Positions 11,145 to 22,300 of a stretch of DNA of 64,000 nucleotides are shown here, piece by piece (positions within the stretch are counted from its first letter, which is position 1; each line of letters begins with the position of its first letter). The notes beneath the pieces were generated by a model that was not told where the DNA came from, ran no database searches, and saw only the letters and a program-made list of their open reading frames with translations. Source of the stretch: Torreya grandis (lineage: Eukaryota; Streptophyta; Pinopsida; Cupressales; Taxaceae); NCBI GenBank assembly GCA_037957365.1, contig JARHVA010001173.1:2942001-3006000 (forward strand), written 5' to 3'. Made by a program: the position numbers and the translations under genes.

Positions 11145-11883
11145 TGTCAGGGATCTAAAACACAAAGCTCCGATACCACTTGTTAGGATTAAGAGCACAA
11201 TTGATTACCTTGTATAAGCAACTAAACACGGAATTAAACCAAAAGTAAAATGTAACTAGAATTCAGAAACAGTACAGAATATGAGAGACAATACAATTTT
11301 GTATTAACACTCTTCCAGCAGAAAATACAATGAAGAAATCACACTCTTCCCACACCTTTTGAGTGTACCAATAATTCTCACTCAACCAATTACAACCACA
11401 ACTCAACAATGAGTTGTACCCTCCACCAGTCAGTAACAATACTGCCAGTACACCAAGTACTCCAAGTAGATCTCCCTAATCTTGCACCTTGTTGTGTTGC
11501 AGATCTCCTTTGACCTTGCTACCCCGTAGATCTCCTTTGACCTTGCATACACACACACCTGCAGATCTAACTGATCTTACAATTGGAAGCATCTCTTCCT
11601 TGTCTTTGATTACAATACAGCCCCATAGGTCTTTTAAATAGATCCCATACAAACAATAATTAGACTTCCTAATTACAATAATTAGAAACGCAAACTCAAG
11701 ACTAAAATTAGTCTTTTACATGCAAACTAATTGTCCGTCTAAAATTAGACCAGTTCTGGAAGCGCATGCAAACGCGCACACACAGGTTGCCGACGTCGGT
11801 TGATCAGACCAACGTCGGTTACTGCAACACTCAGCAGCCTCCTCCATTTGCATCAGTGAAGATTTTAGCTCCACAACTTAACA
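11145..11883 (-). repeat. 5' LTR of element 2
   Basis: A 739-bp copy, 92 bp shorter than the 3' LTR. The missing bases are three of the five palindrome units; only 11789-11800 and 11808-11819 remain. It also carries an internal PBS-like motif at 11167-11178. Confidence 0.93.
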
Positions 11884-11888
11884 CAGAT

Positions 11889-13162
11889 GTAGTTTGATGA
11901 TGTCCATTCTTTGTACAAAACTTCCCGTAGTTTTCTTTGGAAATTTTATTAACTATATACAAGCATCTTTGTTATTTATTGTTGTGTGCAAGTATCGATG
12001 AGGACACAGTACCCAACAATGTCTCTTAATTTGCAAATGTGCACATGCATAAACACATAAATATACATTCATTGCAATTTGTTTCCAAACAAAAAAAATA
12101 TATGATAATATTATTCAAAGTTTAATAATATTTCGCATATTTTAATGTTTTTGTATTCTTCTTTAGTCCTCCTTTTGGAAACCAATGTGGCTGTCACTTT
12201 TTGTTTAAAAATGTGCACGTCTGTTAATGTTTATCTATTACATACATTATTATGCTAATTTCATAAGAGAAGCATTTATTAACAACTACATTGAAAGACA
12301 ATGTGATGATTGAAAAGGTTCGCTAATGTGTTCCATGGAAAAAATGAGAGCAAAATGCAGGAGAAAAAAAGAGAAAAACCATGTTGATTTTACTCTTATC
12401 AATGGGTATAGGTTATTCATGCATATCAAGGAGGTCCTCATTGTGAGATTCATTTGCATAGAGGGTTTTATCACATGCATAAAATTTAAAACATTGACGA
12501 TATGTATAACCATAAGACCATGGCTTAAACCAATCTGCACTAAAAGCATAAATTAACAGGGCATTGTGAGATTCATTTGCATAGAGGGTTATAAACTTAT
12601 ATCGCATGCATAAAATTTAAAACATTAACAATATGAATAACCACAAGACCATGGCTTAAACCAAGCTGCACTCAAATCATAAATTAACAGGGCTTGCTGA
12701 GTTACACAACCAAGCCTTCATTTTAATCAAAGAAGCTTCGTAAGTCCACTAAGCCAATTATGTTTATCTTGGATCCTTTCACTTCTATTAAACCAGCATA
12801 TTAAGATTTGACCCAATTTGATTTAAAACCCTAGATCTAAGAGGCTTCTTAGAGTAACACAACCAGGCATTTAACCTCAATCAAAAATCTCCAACTTGGT
12901 CCATCAGCAATTAATACTGATTTCTGATATGATTCTATTTTTGTTGATATTATGATACCATTCTCTCTCCTTTCACCCCTGTTTATTACTAGATAATATC
13001 TCCACTGCATATTGTATCATGGCATTATCATATGATGATCTATCTGAATCTTGGGAATTGATATCATCAGGCATTCTCACATGGAGTAGTTGACTCCAGC
13101 ATGTACAGTTTTTCTTCAGCGTGGTACAACAAAAAAGAGAACTGTAGGTTACAGTGAAATAC
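11889..13162. other. Start of intron 6 of the ABC transporter gene, with tandem repeat
   Basis: AT-rich intron sequence between the exon 6 donor (GTATTT on the minus strand at 13162) and element 2. A 123-bp tandem duplication lies at 12441-12691. I searched the minus strand here for the next ABC exon and saw none. Confidence 0.6.
12441..12691. repeat. 123-bp tandem duplication
   Basis: Unit 1 (12441-12563) and unit 2 (12564-12691) both start TTGTGAGATTCATTTGCATA and run through AAGACCATGGCTTAAACCAA. They differ by a few substitutions and a small insertion. Confidence 0.9.
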
Positions 13163-13391
13163 CTAATCGGTCAATGACAGCTGAGAAAGCACTAATAGCT
13201 TGAAACTGGTAGACAATTAATGAGAAGTCTCCCAAGACATGATTAAAAGCAGAGTAGGACTGATTTATCACTCCAAATTCAATTTTTCCAGAGAAATACA
13301 TCGGAGCCACAACAGCCGCAGGTAAAATTTGAATAAGATAACGATATCCACTAGTGAAGAATTCCAAGTTCCTTGAAGAAATCAATAATTG
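13163..13391 (-). CDS. ABCD2: ABCD2 exon 6: last membrane spans
   Basis: The acceptor TGGTTGCAG precedes CAATTATTG and the donor is GTATTT. It encodes LISSRNLEFFTSGYRYLIQI, MYFSGKIEFGVINQS and AFSAVIDRL. It ends one base into a codon, expected to be completed by an exon to the left of the window. Confidence 0.95.
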
Positions 13392-16300
13392 CTGCAACCA
13401 ATAAAAACATAGTCAATGTCATATATACAAAATCCAACATATATAGTAACAGTTCCACCAAAGTTCTAAACTCTAGCTACTTTCTTTGCCAGCTGAAAAG
13501 CTAAAGCTTTGTATTGGAGGATTTCACGTAAAATGTCAAAAACAATGGAAATGAAGTCAAATTTACTCATTGGAATTTGAAGGTTGATAAACAAAAAAAG
13601 ATATGAAAAACGCTCAAAAATTATCTAGGGCAAAGGCATCTTCTATGCACATTATGCTCTTCAATTCGTATCTTCTTCCTTTAAGAACACAAAGTAGAAA
13701 CTTTTCCAAAGCCAAAATATAATGACAGATAAATTTGTATAGAAAAATAAAAAGGAGGACCCAATGATATGATCTGTCCATTCTGATATAGATACTTAGC
13801 ATGGCACCCCAGCTCTATTTAATCATAACTTGTAACAGTGGTCATTAAGAGCATTTGGATCATAGTCATGAGACTTGGAATCGGCAAAAACTCAGCAAGC
13901 CAATATTTGACTCTGAACCCAGACACAGTAAAAAACCTCAGCCAAAGCTCAGCAACTCTTAAAATCATAAAAAATGTCAAATTTTAGGGGAAAAACAATT
14001 AATATGCATACCATATCAAATCAGCTTCAAATACAGTAAAAAATAATCGAATAATTGTACCATACACACTTATACACCAAGAAGTATGTAAATAATGTAT
14101 ATTCAGCTCTTGCGCACAGATAATCGGCTCCTTCAAGAACAGAATGAGAGTGACTGAATGAAAAAGTGAAATGGGTAGATCAAATCAGTGCTGAAATGCC
14201 CATTTCAGCGTTTAGAGGCCTAAGTGGTCTTTTTACGTTTATCTTATTTTTCTTATTTTTTTGACTTGAGACTTTTTTTGAATGGAATGCAATGATTGCA
14301 GGATATACAGGGCATTTCACACTTATTTTTTAAACTAACGATGCTCTTTACTGCGTAAGCTGTGTTTCTGTTTTATTTATATTCACTTTCAGTCTTGCAG
14401 GTTTACATTCAACAAAGGTTCATATCATAACAAGGCACATGGCATCTGATCGTTAGTGGATATAAGAAGTCATGCCGAGGCATATGGGGTTCGTGTAAAT
14501 TCCTAAACAGCTATATGCATTTCAAAGGTTTAAACTTTACATAATACACTGAAATTGTTTAACAAAAAAATAAAAACGAGATGGGGTCTAATGGAAGTCA
14601 ATGGGCGTCAATTTTGCAATGCAGATAAGGTGATCTGGTGGTTGGAGTTGCGAATGCCTCAACACTATACAATGTCATCCATTTCCTATATCAATCTCAA
14701 AGTACCCTATAGAGAGGGTCAATTGAAAAAGCCAATCGCTGCAATATACATTCTACTTATTAAACACAACCCTCATGTAACTATCCTACATATAGTTTAC
14801 TATTGAATACCTGCATTTAGAAACCAAAAAAAAAATCGGAAGAAAAAAGGTCTGCTTTCAATACTTGCTGAGTCAGCAAACCTAATCTGCAGCCTCGCAA
14901 GGGCAACAGGGAATTAAATGCGAGATTCCTCACCTGGACTGACCAAGTCTCATTACTATGATTTGGATAGAGAAATAGTTGTAGAAGTGCTGGCAAAGCA
15001 TTGTATCCATGGGCTCATGATAAATGAAGGAAAGAATGTTGATTAATATCATATAATTATGGAAGCAATCTTAAGCAAAACATATCAAATATGAATTCAC
15101 AGTTGCCAATCCTCATAAGATCGCATATGAAATGGTGAAAAGTTGAACATCAAAAAGTGTCTTGATACTGAGTTGCAAGAATAGATTTTGACATATACAC
15201 GAGAAACAAATCCATCTCACGTAAGGTATGACAAAGTCTAGAAGAACAATAAATCAACCTCTGTCCATAAGGAAGATAGGATAGATTGCTCGGTTATACT
15301 AGTTCTTCAGAAAAATAAATGCTTGGAACTACAAGTGTTGAGATTTTGAACAGCTAAGATAAATTAAAAGTGCATCTAAATTCAATTCCAGAATTATAAA
15401 AAAGGTTGATTTCTTTCATTTGGACAATTATAAAAAGTCATGGATAGAAGAGTCAACTAAAATAATGAAGTAATAATAATTTAACCTACAGTTAAATTTT
15501 CAAAAGCTGCTTTGAAACGCTGAATAAGCAACTGCATTTCATTCCCTTCACCTCCATAAAAGGCAATTGATTCAGCATTTTCTCGGATGCGCACAAGCCC
15601 ATAACGAAAATCTGCCTCCCTTTGCTCTTGCATAAAGTTCAGGGTAACCAAACCCTATAGCAATTAGACAAGTGGATAAATAAGCATCTCAAATTTAAAA
15701 AAAACTAATCTTCACACGTATAAAAGGTCAAAGAGAGCAATTAACTTAGAATTTCACAACTTAAATACAATCACATATTTACCTTTCCTATAAAGACGCT
15801 GATGGCTGTTCCCCCAAGAGAATAAACAATAAGCACCAGAAACAATGGTGGATAAATTCCAAACAGAATGTTGCTGAAAGATATCAAGTCTACTGCTGCT
15901 GTAAATAGAGTCAAAGAAAACGAAAGAGCAGTCCCAGTAAAAGAACTAACATCATCAACAATCCGTTGATCTGGATTGTCTATGAGTGACTGTGATTGTA
16001 TCTTGTAGAAAGTTCGGTTCCCAAAATAACGGTCCAAATAGTAGTTTGTCATCCAAGCCCGCCATCTCAAAGCAAGTGTCTCCCTTCCATAATCTCTCAA
16101 GACAAAAACCTGCATCAAAATATTAGTATTGCTTAGATAAATTTTAATTCCTCTAAGACAGTCCAGATATGCGAGAGTGGGTGCTTTACAGAATTGAAAG
16201 TAAAACTCAAAAGTGTTACTATATCGTGCACAATTTTAGTAGCTGTAAAACCCTAGCAACTTACTGCAAGCTTGAATGTAGTACTATATCATGCAAGAAT

Positions 16301-19300
16301 GCTGAGAAATTACCTTTGGGGCAAAGCAAGGGGCAGAAGAGAATTACCCCTAATCTCTTAGGAGATCTAGACTGTTGGATAGAAAAAAAGGGGGTTTTGC
16401 TTAGTGAAGTAACAACTCAAGATCTAGGATTAGCCTATGGTCGGCCCCTTAATGACTCGTAAAGCAGGCATACAGTACGGCATTCAAAAAGCCAACAAAT
16501 ACTCTCTTAAAAATTCAAAAGTGGCCCCCATGAAAAAAAAAGCAAGAAAACAAGAAGATCCAGTTGTTCTAAACTTCTAACAGTCTAAATAAAGAGTCCG
16601 ATCATTAAATTGCTGGTCATTTTGCAAGGTTGAAGGAGAACTCAAAGGAGTGTCTAGGAATTCAGGGATTTCTGTAAATTGAAAAGCAAGGCCAAGAAGT
16701 ATGCCAGGAAGATGGTGGGGGAAATTGTTTTTTCATCTCTCAAGTCCCTATGCTTTTGGAGATCAAATGCCTCCTAACTGGGGAGGTTGATTCGAATTAA
16801 ATCATGAAAGTTAGTAAACATCAACTAAATAAGCCAATATTCTCAAAACTAGTCATATTGATTAAAGAATATAACTTGAGACAATCTCATTTACCCAAGA
16901 AGAAATGATTCAATATGATCACAAGTTTACAAAAGTCTCAAGGACCTTTGCATAGAATGATAGAGGAAAAATAGTTTAGGGGTGATCTCAACACCCAAAG
17001 ATTAGTAGCAGATGTGAACAAAAGAATAGGTGATGGGTTTACTTGGGGTCGAAATCGTCAGACAAGTTTGACTTGGATCAAAAACATCATGTGCAAAAAT
17101 TCACTACAACAAATTCAATTGGACCCAAAACCATCGCATGCCAACAACATAGCAGACGTGCACAGGATTCCAAGGAGCTAAAACATTTGCAATTCTATGC
17201 TTTCAAAGGCTTAAGCCATCTCGGCTTATCTGTCAAATCATTTGCTGATATTTATGCATAAATACACCCCTTGGGAGTTTGTAAAATCATCTTAGGCTAT
17301 TAATTTGAGTTGCATGCAGCATTGAAGTGCAAAAGTAGGAAAGTGTTTAGAGCAAATTTCAGAGCATAGCAAGTCTTGAAAGCGTTGTTTCCCAGCTGTT
17401 GGTGTTCTTGGAGGCCCTGAATATGCAGTTGGCTTGTAAAAGTGCAAGAGATAGTGACAAGAGAAGGCTTAGACCTTACTCTTCTGAAGTTTATTCCCCA
17501 TAATCTTTGTGTTAGGCGCTCTCTTTTTTCTGTGTTTTTCAGTTCATGTGCTTGTTTCTTATATTCATATAACTAACTACAATTAATTTGAAATTTCAGC
17601 ACTTAACAACTCTATTCTTGCAAAAATTATCGTTTTCTTAAGCAAAGTACTTAGATAACAGCAAGCATAAGTAACTAAGAGGTTTTTCCTTAAGATAAGT
17701 CGTGTGCCGACGAGTAAGCTATGGAATATTGATGCTAATTACAGATCTTGGGGGGATCCAACTACATACTTTTCCTCATTTTGATGTTTTCCATGATCGG
17801 GTCTCTCTCTGCTAGCACTTAGCATTACTTACCCATAACTTAGCATTACTTACCCAGTAGCTGCTAGCACTTTGCATGTAATGTGCCCCCCAAGAGTTCT
17901 ACAATGCGTGCCTTCACAATCCATCAATTTGTCTAATGTTGACTATTATGGCCCTAAGACAATGGACATGTCATATTTACCCCTCCAAAACAATAGTATA
18001 ATTTAGGACAGGTGGTCAACTTGAAAAAGGATTTTTTTGAAAACTATTAATACTTGTCGATGTTATGACATTTGTTGACGAGTCAAAAATATCTCAAAAC
18101 TTGTGCTAAAAAGGATTATCAGGATGTTGATGTATTATTCTAGATGCACTTATATTAAGTACACTTACGAAGTTAGCTTTTTCACTAAGTACAATTAGTG
18201 TATGCACATGTCGAGAGAAGTGTGAATTTAATACTTACTCGCCTATGTGATACCACCCTTTGTGGAAGCCACCTTTAGTGGAACCAATAGGGAAAGGGGA
18301 GCTTGCTCTTGCACAAACTATTTATGCCCCTCATCTCCCTTTGTACATGTGATTCCAGATCATGTATTTTGAATTCAGCATTTTGTATTCTATATACCTC
18401 TTCTTATTGTGTCCAATGGCCTGTGCTTTGCATTGTGGTGATGATCTGTGGATGTGATCCTAGGTAAAGAGTGTTCATCACCCAATACGGTATCAGAGTT
18501 GTCATTCTGCAGCAATTGCTCAGTGTTATGCAGCCATTATGCTCCAGGCCATTGTGAATCCACCATGATTTGTAGATTGAGCCCTTCTTGCAGCCATTTT
18601 CATAGTGTTTTGAGCCCACTCTCAACAGAACAAATTTTATAAGAGCATTTTGGGGACTTTTAACCTGCACCATTGAGTCCGGAACATGGCAAAACCCTAC
18701 GATCGACTATAAACTCGACCATGTTGTGAGACAATCAAATCCATTTTTTGGGGGGTTCGACTTTTCGTGTACACATCCGTACGAACATCAGCAGCATTTT
18801 TTATCGATTTTTTGTAATTTTTGTAGGTTTTTCTAGAAAAATTTTGGGTCCTCTAAAATTTTTTTGCAGATCCACTCCTTTTTTAGCATTTTAAGCCCAT
18901 GTTGTGGTGGGCTAGGATTTGGTGAGCTTCGTGTTCCAAGCGTATTTTTTGGTGTGATTTCTATTTTTTTAGGGTTTGGATCGATGAGTTTTTCAGCCAA
19001 AACAACGTTGTGTCATGCCCAACTCTAATGGAGGAACAAATCTCAAAAATTAACCCCAGTATCGGAGGTCTCAGAACCCCTTAAGTCCCCATTGCCGAAT
19101 TTTGTCGATTTCGTACAAATCCAAGATGATGATGAGGAGCTCATTGATATCAATAAAGAAGAAATGGACCCTACCCCCGCAGGCTGTGCCCTTCATGAGT
19201 TTTGTTGCCTACACTTCTGCACTGGGCTAATTTCCTGTGATCCTCGATTCATTGGTCGTTGTTGCCCACGGTGCTGCAATCGTCATTTATCTCCATTTTT

Positions 19301-22300
19301 TTGGAAAGATCATTAATTTTCTTGCCTCTCACAGTTCCCCCTTTGAAAGACATGAATTGTATCATGAGTTTACCAAACACACTCTATTTATTGTTTACAT
19401 AGTTGCAGGTGTATTTGTGTTTTAAAGTGGTATAGTAGTATTGGTATCCCATTTAAGAGTTGCGTATCAAACGGCGAAGTGGCGAGTGTGATCCATGTAG
19501 AAAGGATAATCAATTGTTCCACCTATGTACATCTTACCTTAGCGACCTTAATATTTTGATATGCCCCTTTTCATGCATCGAATGAGATAAATATTATGCC
19601 TTTCAACCATTCCTAGGCCAATATTTTAAGCATTTTATTCCATATATGTATTATTATTCAAGAGGCGGGCAGACACCATGGCTGAATTTAGGGTTCAAAT
19701 CAAAACTCGACGTTCAAATTTTCACTCCCACGATGCATCCTCAATTTTTTAAAGGTTTGAACACCCACGTAGGTCTCCCCCCATTGCCATGTGACATACC
19801 TATATTTTCAATGTTGTTTTTTTAGTTGTGGGGTAAACGTGCATCTATGTGTGGGTTGCTTTTGATTGCAAGGGGGAATATTTTTTAACAGGGCCCATAT
19901 ACCGTTTTTGAAAATGGTGGTTATTTAATTTTATAAAGTGGTGTGAAATCTTTTGGTAACAATTACAAAGGGGGAGCTTTTTTATTGGAGATGATTTTAT
20001 AAGTGGTGTGAAATTATTAAAGTGGTGATGATTATATTTAATGGCATTTTTATAAAATTGGAGGCTAATTGTAAAGAGAGGGCACATTTATTTTTGTAGC
20101 AGTTTATCGCAAAGAGGGGCAACTTGATTGAGGCCATTTTTTGTGGTGGCGAATTATTGTAAACGGAGTCAATCATATTACAAGATGGACATTTTTATTT
20201 TTTCGTCCTCTTAGGCACTTTTGGAGGCCTCTTTGCTCCTTCCACCTTGTACCCTTCTTGTTCTTCGTGCCAATTTAGCCATTTACTTGTACTTGTGCCT
20301 CTTCTAAATCATTGCAATCACAAACGCATTTTTGGTGGTCCCTGATGTCCGATTTTGGAAGGATTGTTCATTTTTCTTTGAGTGTCTCTATTGCATGAGG
20401 CCTTTGTTTTTTGCTTCCTATAATGGCTTCTTGTCCTAACCTCAACACTCTACAATTGGAAAACTCAATGCTCTTTTCTGAGATTAGTACACTTAAAAAA
20501 GATATGATAAATTTTGTAGAAGAGAATAGGAAGCTCAAGAAGCAGAATTATCTTCTCCTCTCCCTCATTTCCAGCAAAAATGCCCTCATACGCTCATTGC
20601 ATAACACAATTTCTAGTCTACAGCATCAGATTGATACATTGGGCTTAAATTATTTTGTGCCTAGTCCATCGTGTGATGCAGTTCTTGTTCCTAAATCTAG
20701 TACGCATCCACTTGATGCACTTTTAGACTGTGATCTACCAAATTCCGAGTCACCTACTATATTTGATGTTCCTATTGTTGCATCTCTTGCACACCCCACT
20801 TCAGATTCACCTATATACGTGCTTAGTTCTTTTGAGAAACATGCTACTGCCTTTGGTTCCCACATACTCTGTTCCATGGGTCATCTTGGCGGAGGTATTG
20901 GCAAACATTCACAAGGCATCATTTCTCCTATCCAACCTGTTAGCTGGAATTATTTCCACGACATTGGTTTTGATGCAAGTAGTTCATTGGGTTCATTTGA
21001 TGACAAAGCTTCAATTTTTGTTCGCTCTACTATGTGTGAGGATATTGAGCAACACGTGAGCTCTGCTACACCTTCACTCAAGCCTAAGCATCCTGAGATT
21101 CCTACTATCTGGGATGACCAACCTGACACACTTTTGGATGTTTCCTCGCCTGCACCTTTTGTGTCCTTTACACCCATGCACATGTAGGAATTATCATCCA
21201 CCATCCACATTCATCTAGGATGGATTTTAGATCACTTGTGGTAGTGGCATTAACATTCTTTGAGAGAATTAGACCAGCATGGTTCCTCCACTATTCGGCT
21301 TCTTCATCCGCACACTACTCCCTTGTTTTAAGAGCAACTCTCATGATTCTTGATAGCATATTCTATTAAAGTTTCTTGCATCATTTGGTGGGTTTTTTTT
21401 TTATAGGATCATTTTGTAGCCACATTGAGTTATAAAGTGCCATGGGGGGGTTTGTTGCTTCAACCTTATTAAGCTTCATGTGTGGGTGCTCTATTCTTCG
21501 CATCATTTTCACTTTTTCAATTGCTCGACTCTCCCATCACCACTATGGCCATCTTCTTGAGAGCTATTTTATCTTTACTTTTTTCGACAGTTGACAGTCC
21601 CCTGCAGCTTGAAGTGTAGTTATTTTGGTGAATCCAGTGTCAACTTGTCTTCTTCAACAGTTCAACTATCTCCTTTAGCTTGATGTGGAGCTATTATGAT
21701 GCATATACATTGTCGGCTTGTCAGTGTTCAAGTAGTTGGCTTCATCCACTCATACATATTTTTCTGCGTCACTCCACCCAATCAATAGTATGGGGGGTGT
21801 GGTGTAGATCTTGCTTTTTCAAGTGTCATTTCCCTTACGAACCCTTGGTGCATCACATCATATATTTTAGGCAATTGATCAAATTCAATTTGGTGAACTT
21901 TTTTGCACTTTTGACACCTCTGACACTCTCAATTTCATAGAAGCTATTCTGGTGAATATAGTGTTATTTGTTTTTTGTGTTCGCGTAGTGGATCCAGACC
22001 ACTCATGCAAAATTGAGTTCCTTCGTGAGTTTCAAGACCATCGAGTGCATTTGTGTTTGATGGCCTTCGATCCATCCAGCGCACCTTCTTCAACATTGTG
22101 TTCGAGCATTGAGCCGTTTGCTTTCTTGGGGCGCCTTGCAACATATGTTTGCTCTCTACACTTTTGTTGTTGTTACTAGGTTTTTGAGACACCCTTGCGG
22201 CGTATCTTATTTTTTTTAGTGTGTACTTATTGCACATGGGTACCTCATCAGGCCTAGTTGTCGAGACCCATTGTTAGAGGATTATTAGCTTTCTTGAATT

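Larger units (their letters stand above)
7385..11883 (-). mobile_element. Element 2: Ty1/copia retrotransposon, internally deleted
   Basis: A minus-strand element bounded by LTRs at 11145-11883 (5') and 7385-8215 (3'), with a perfect 5-bp target duplication CAGAT at 7380-7384 and 11884-11888. Gag, protease, a truncated integrase, reverse transcriptase and part of RNase H occur in copia order. It is the same family as element 3 (34516-40222) but about 1.2 kb shorter. Most of the integrase catalytic core, the start of reverse transcriptase and most of RNase H are deleted. The protease and reverse transcriptase active sites are also altered, so it would depend on a helper. It has the same orientation as the host gene. 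Confidence 0.95.

Noticed and set aside
7023..13162. A seventh ABCD2 exon encoding the start of the ATP-binding domain
   Set aside because: I looked on the minus strand in the host stretches (7028-7379 and 11889-13162) and found no matching frame with splice sites.
14555..14806. 83-codon plus-strand ORF in intron 5
   Set aside because: No recognisable domain, AT-rich composition, and it overlaps an intron of a well-supported gene on the other strand.
18488..18499. tRNA gene suggested by GGTATCAGAG
   Set aside because: It is a primer-binding site next to an LTR; no cloverleaf can be drawn around it.
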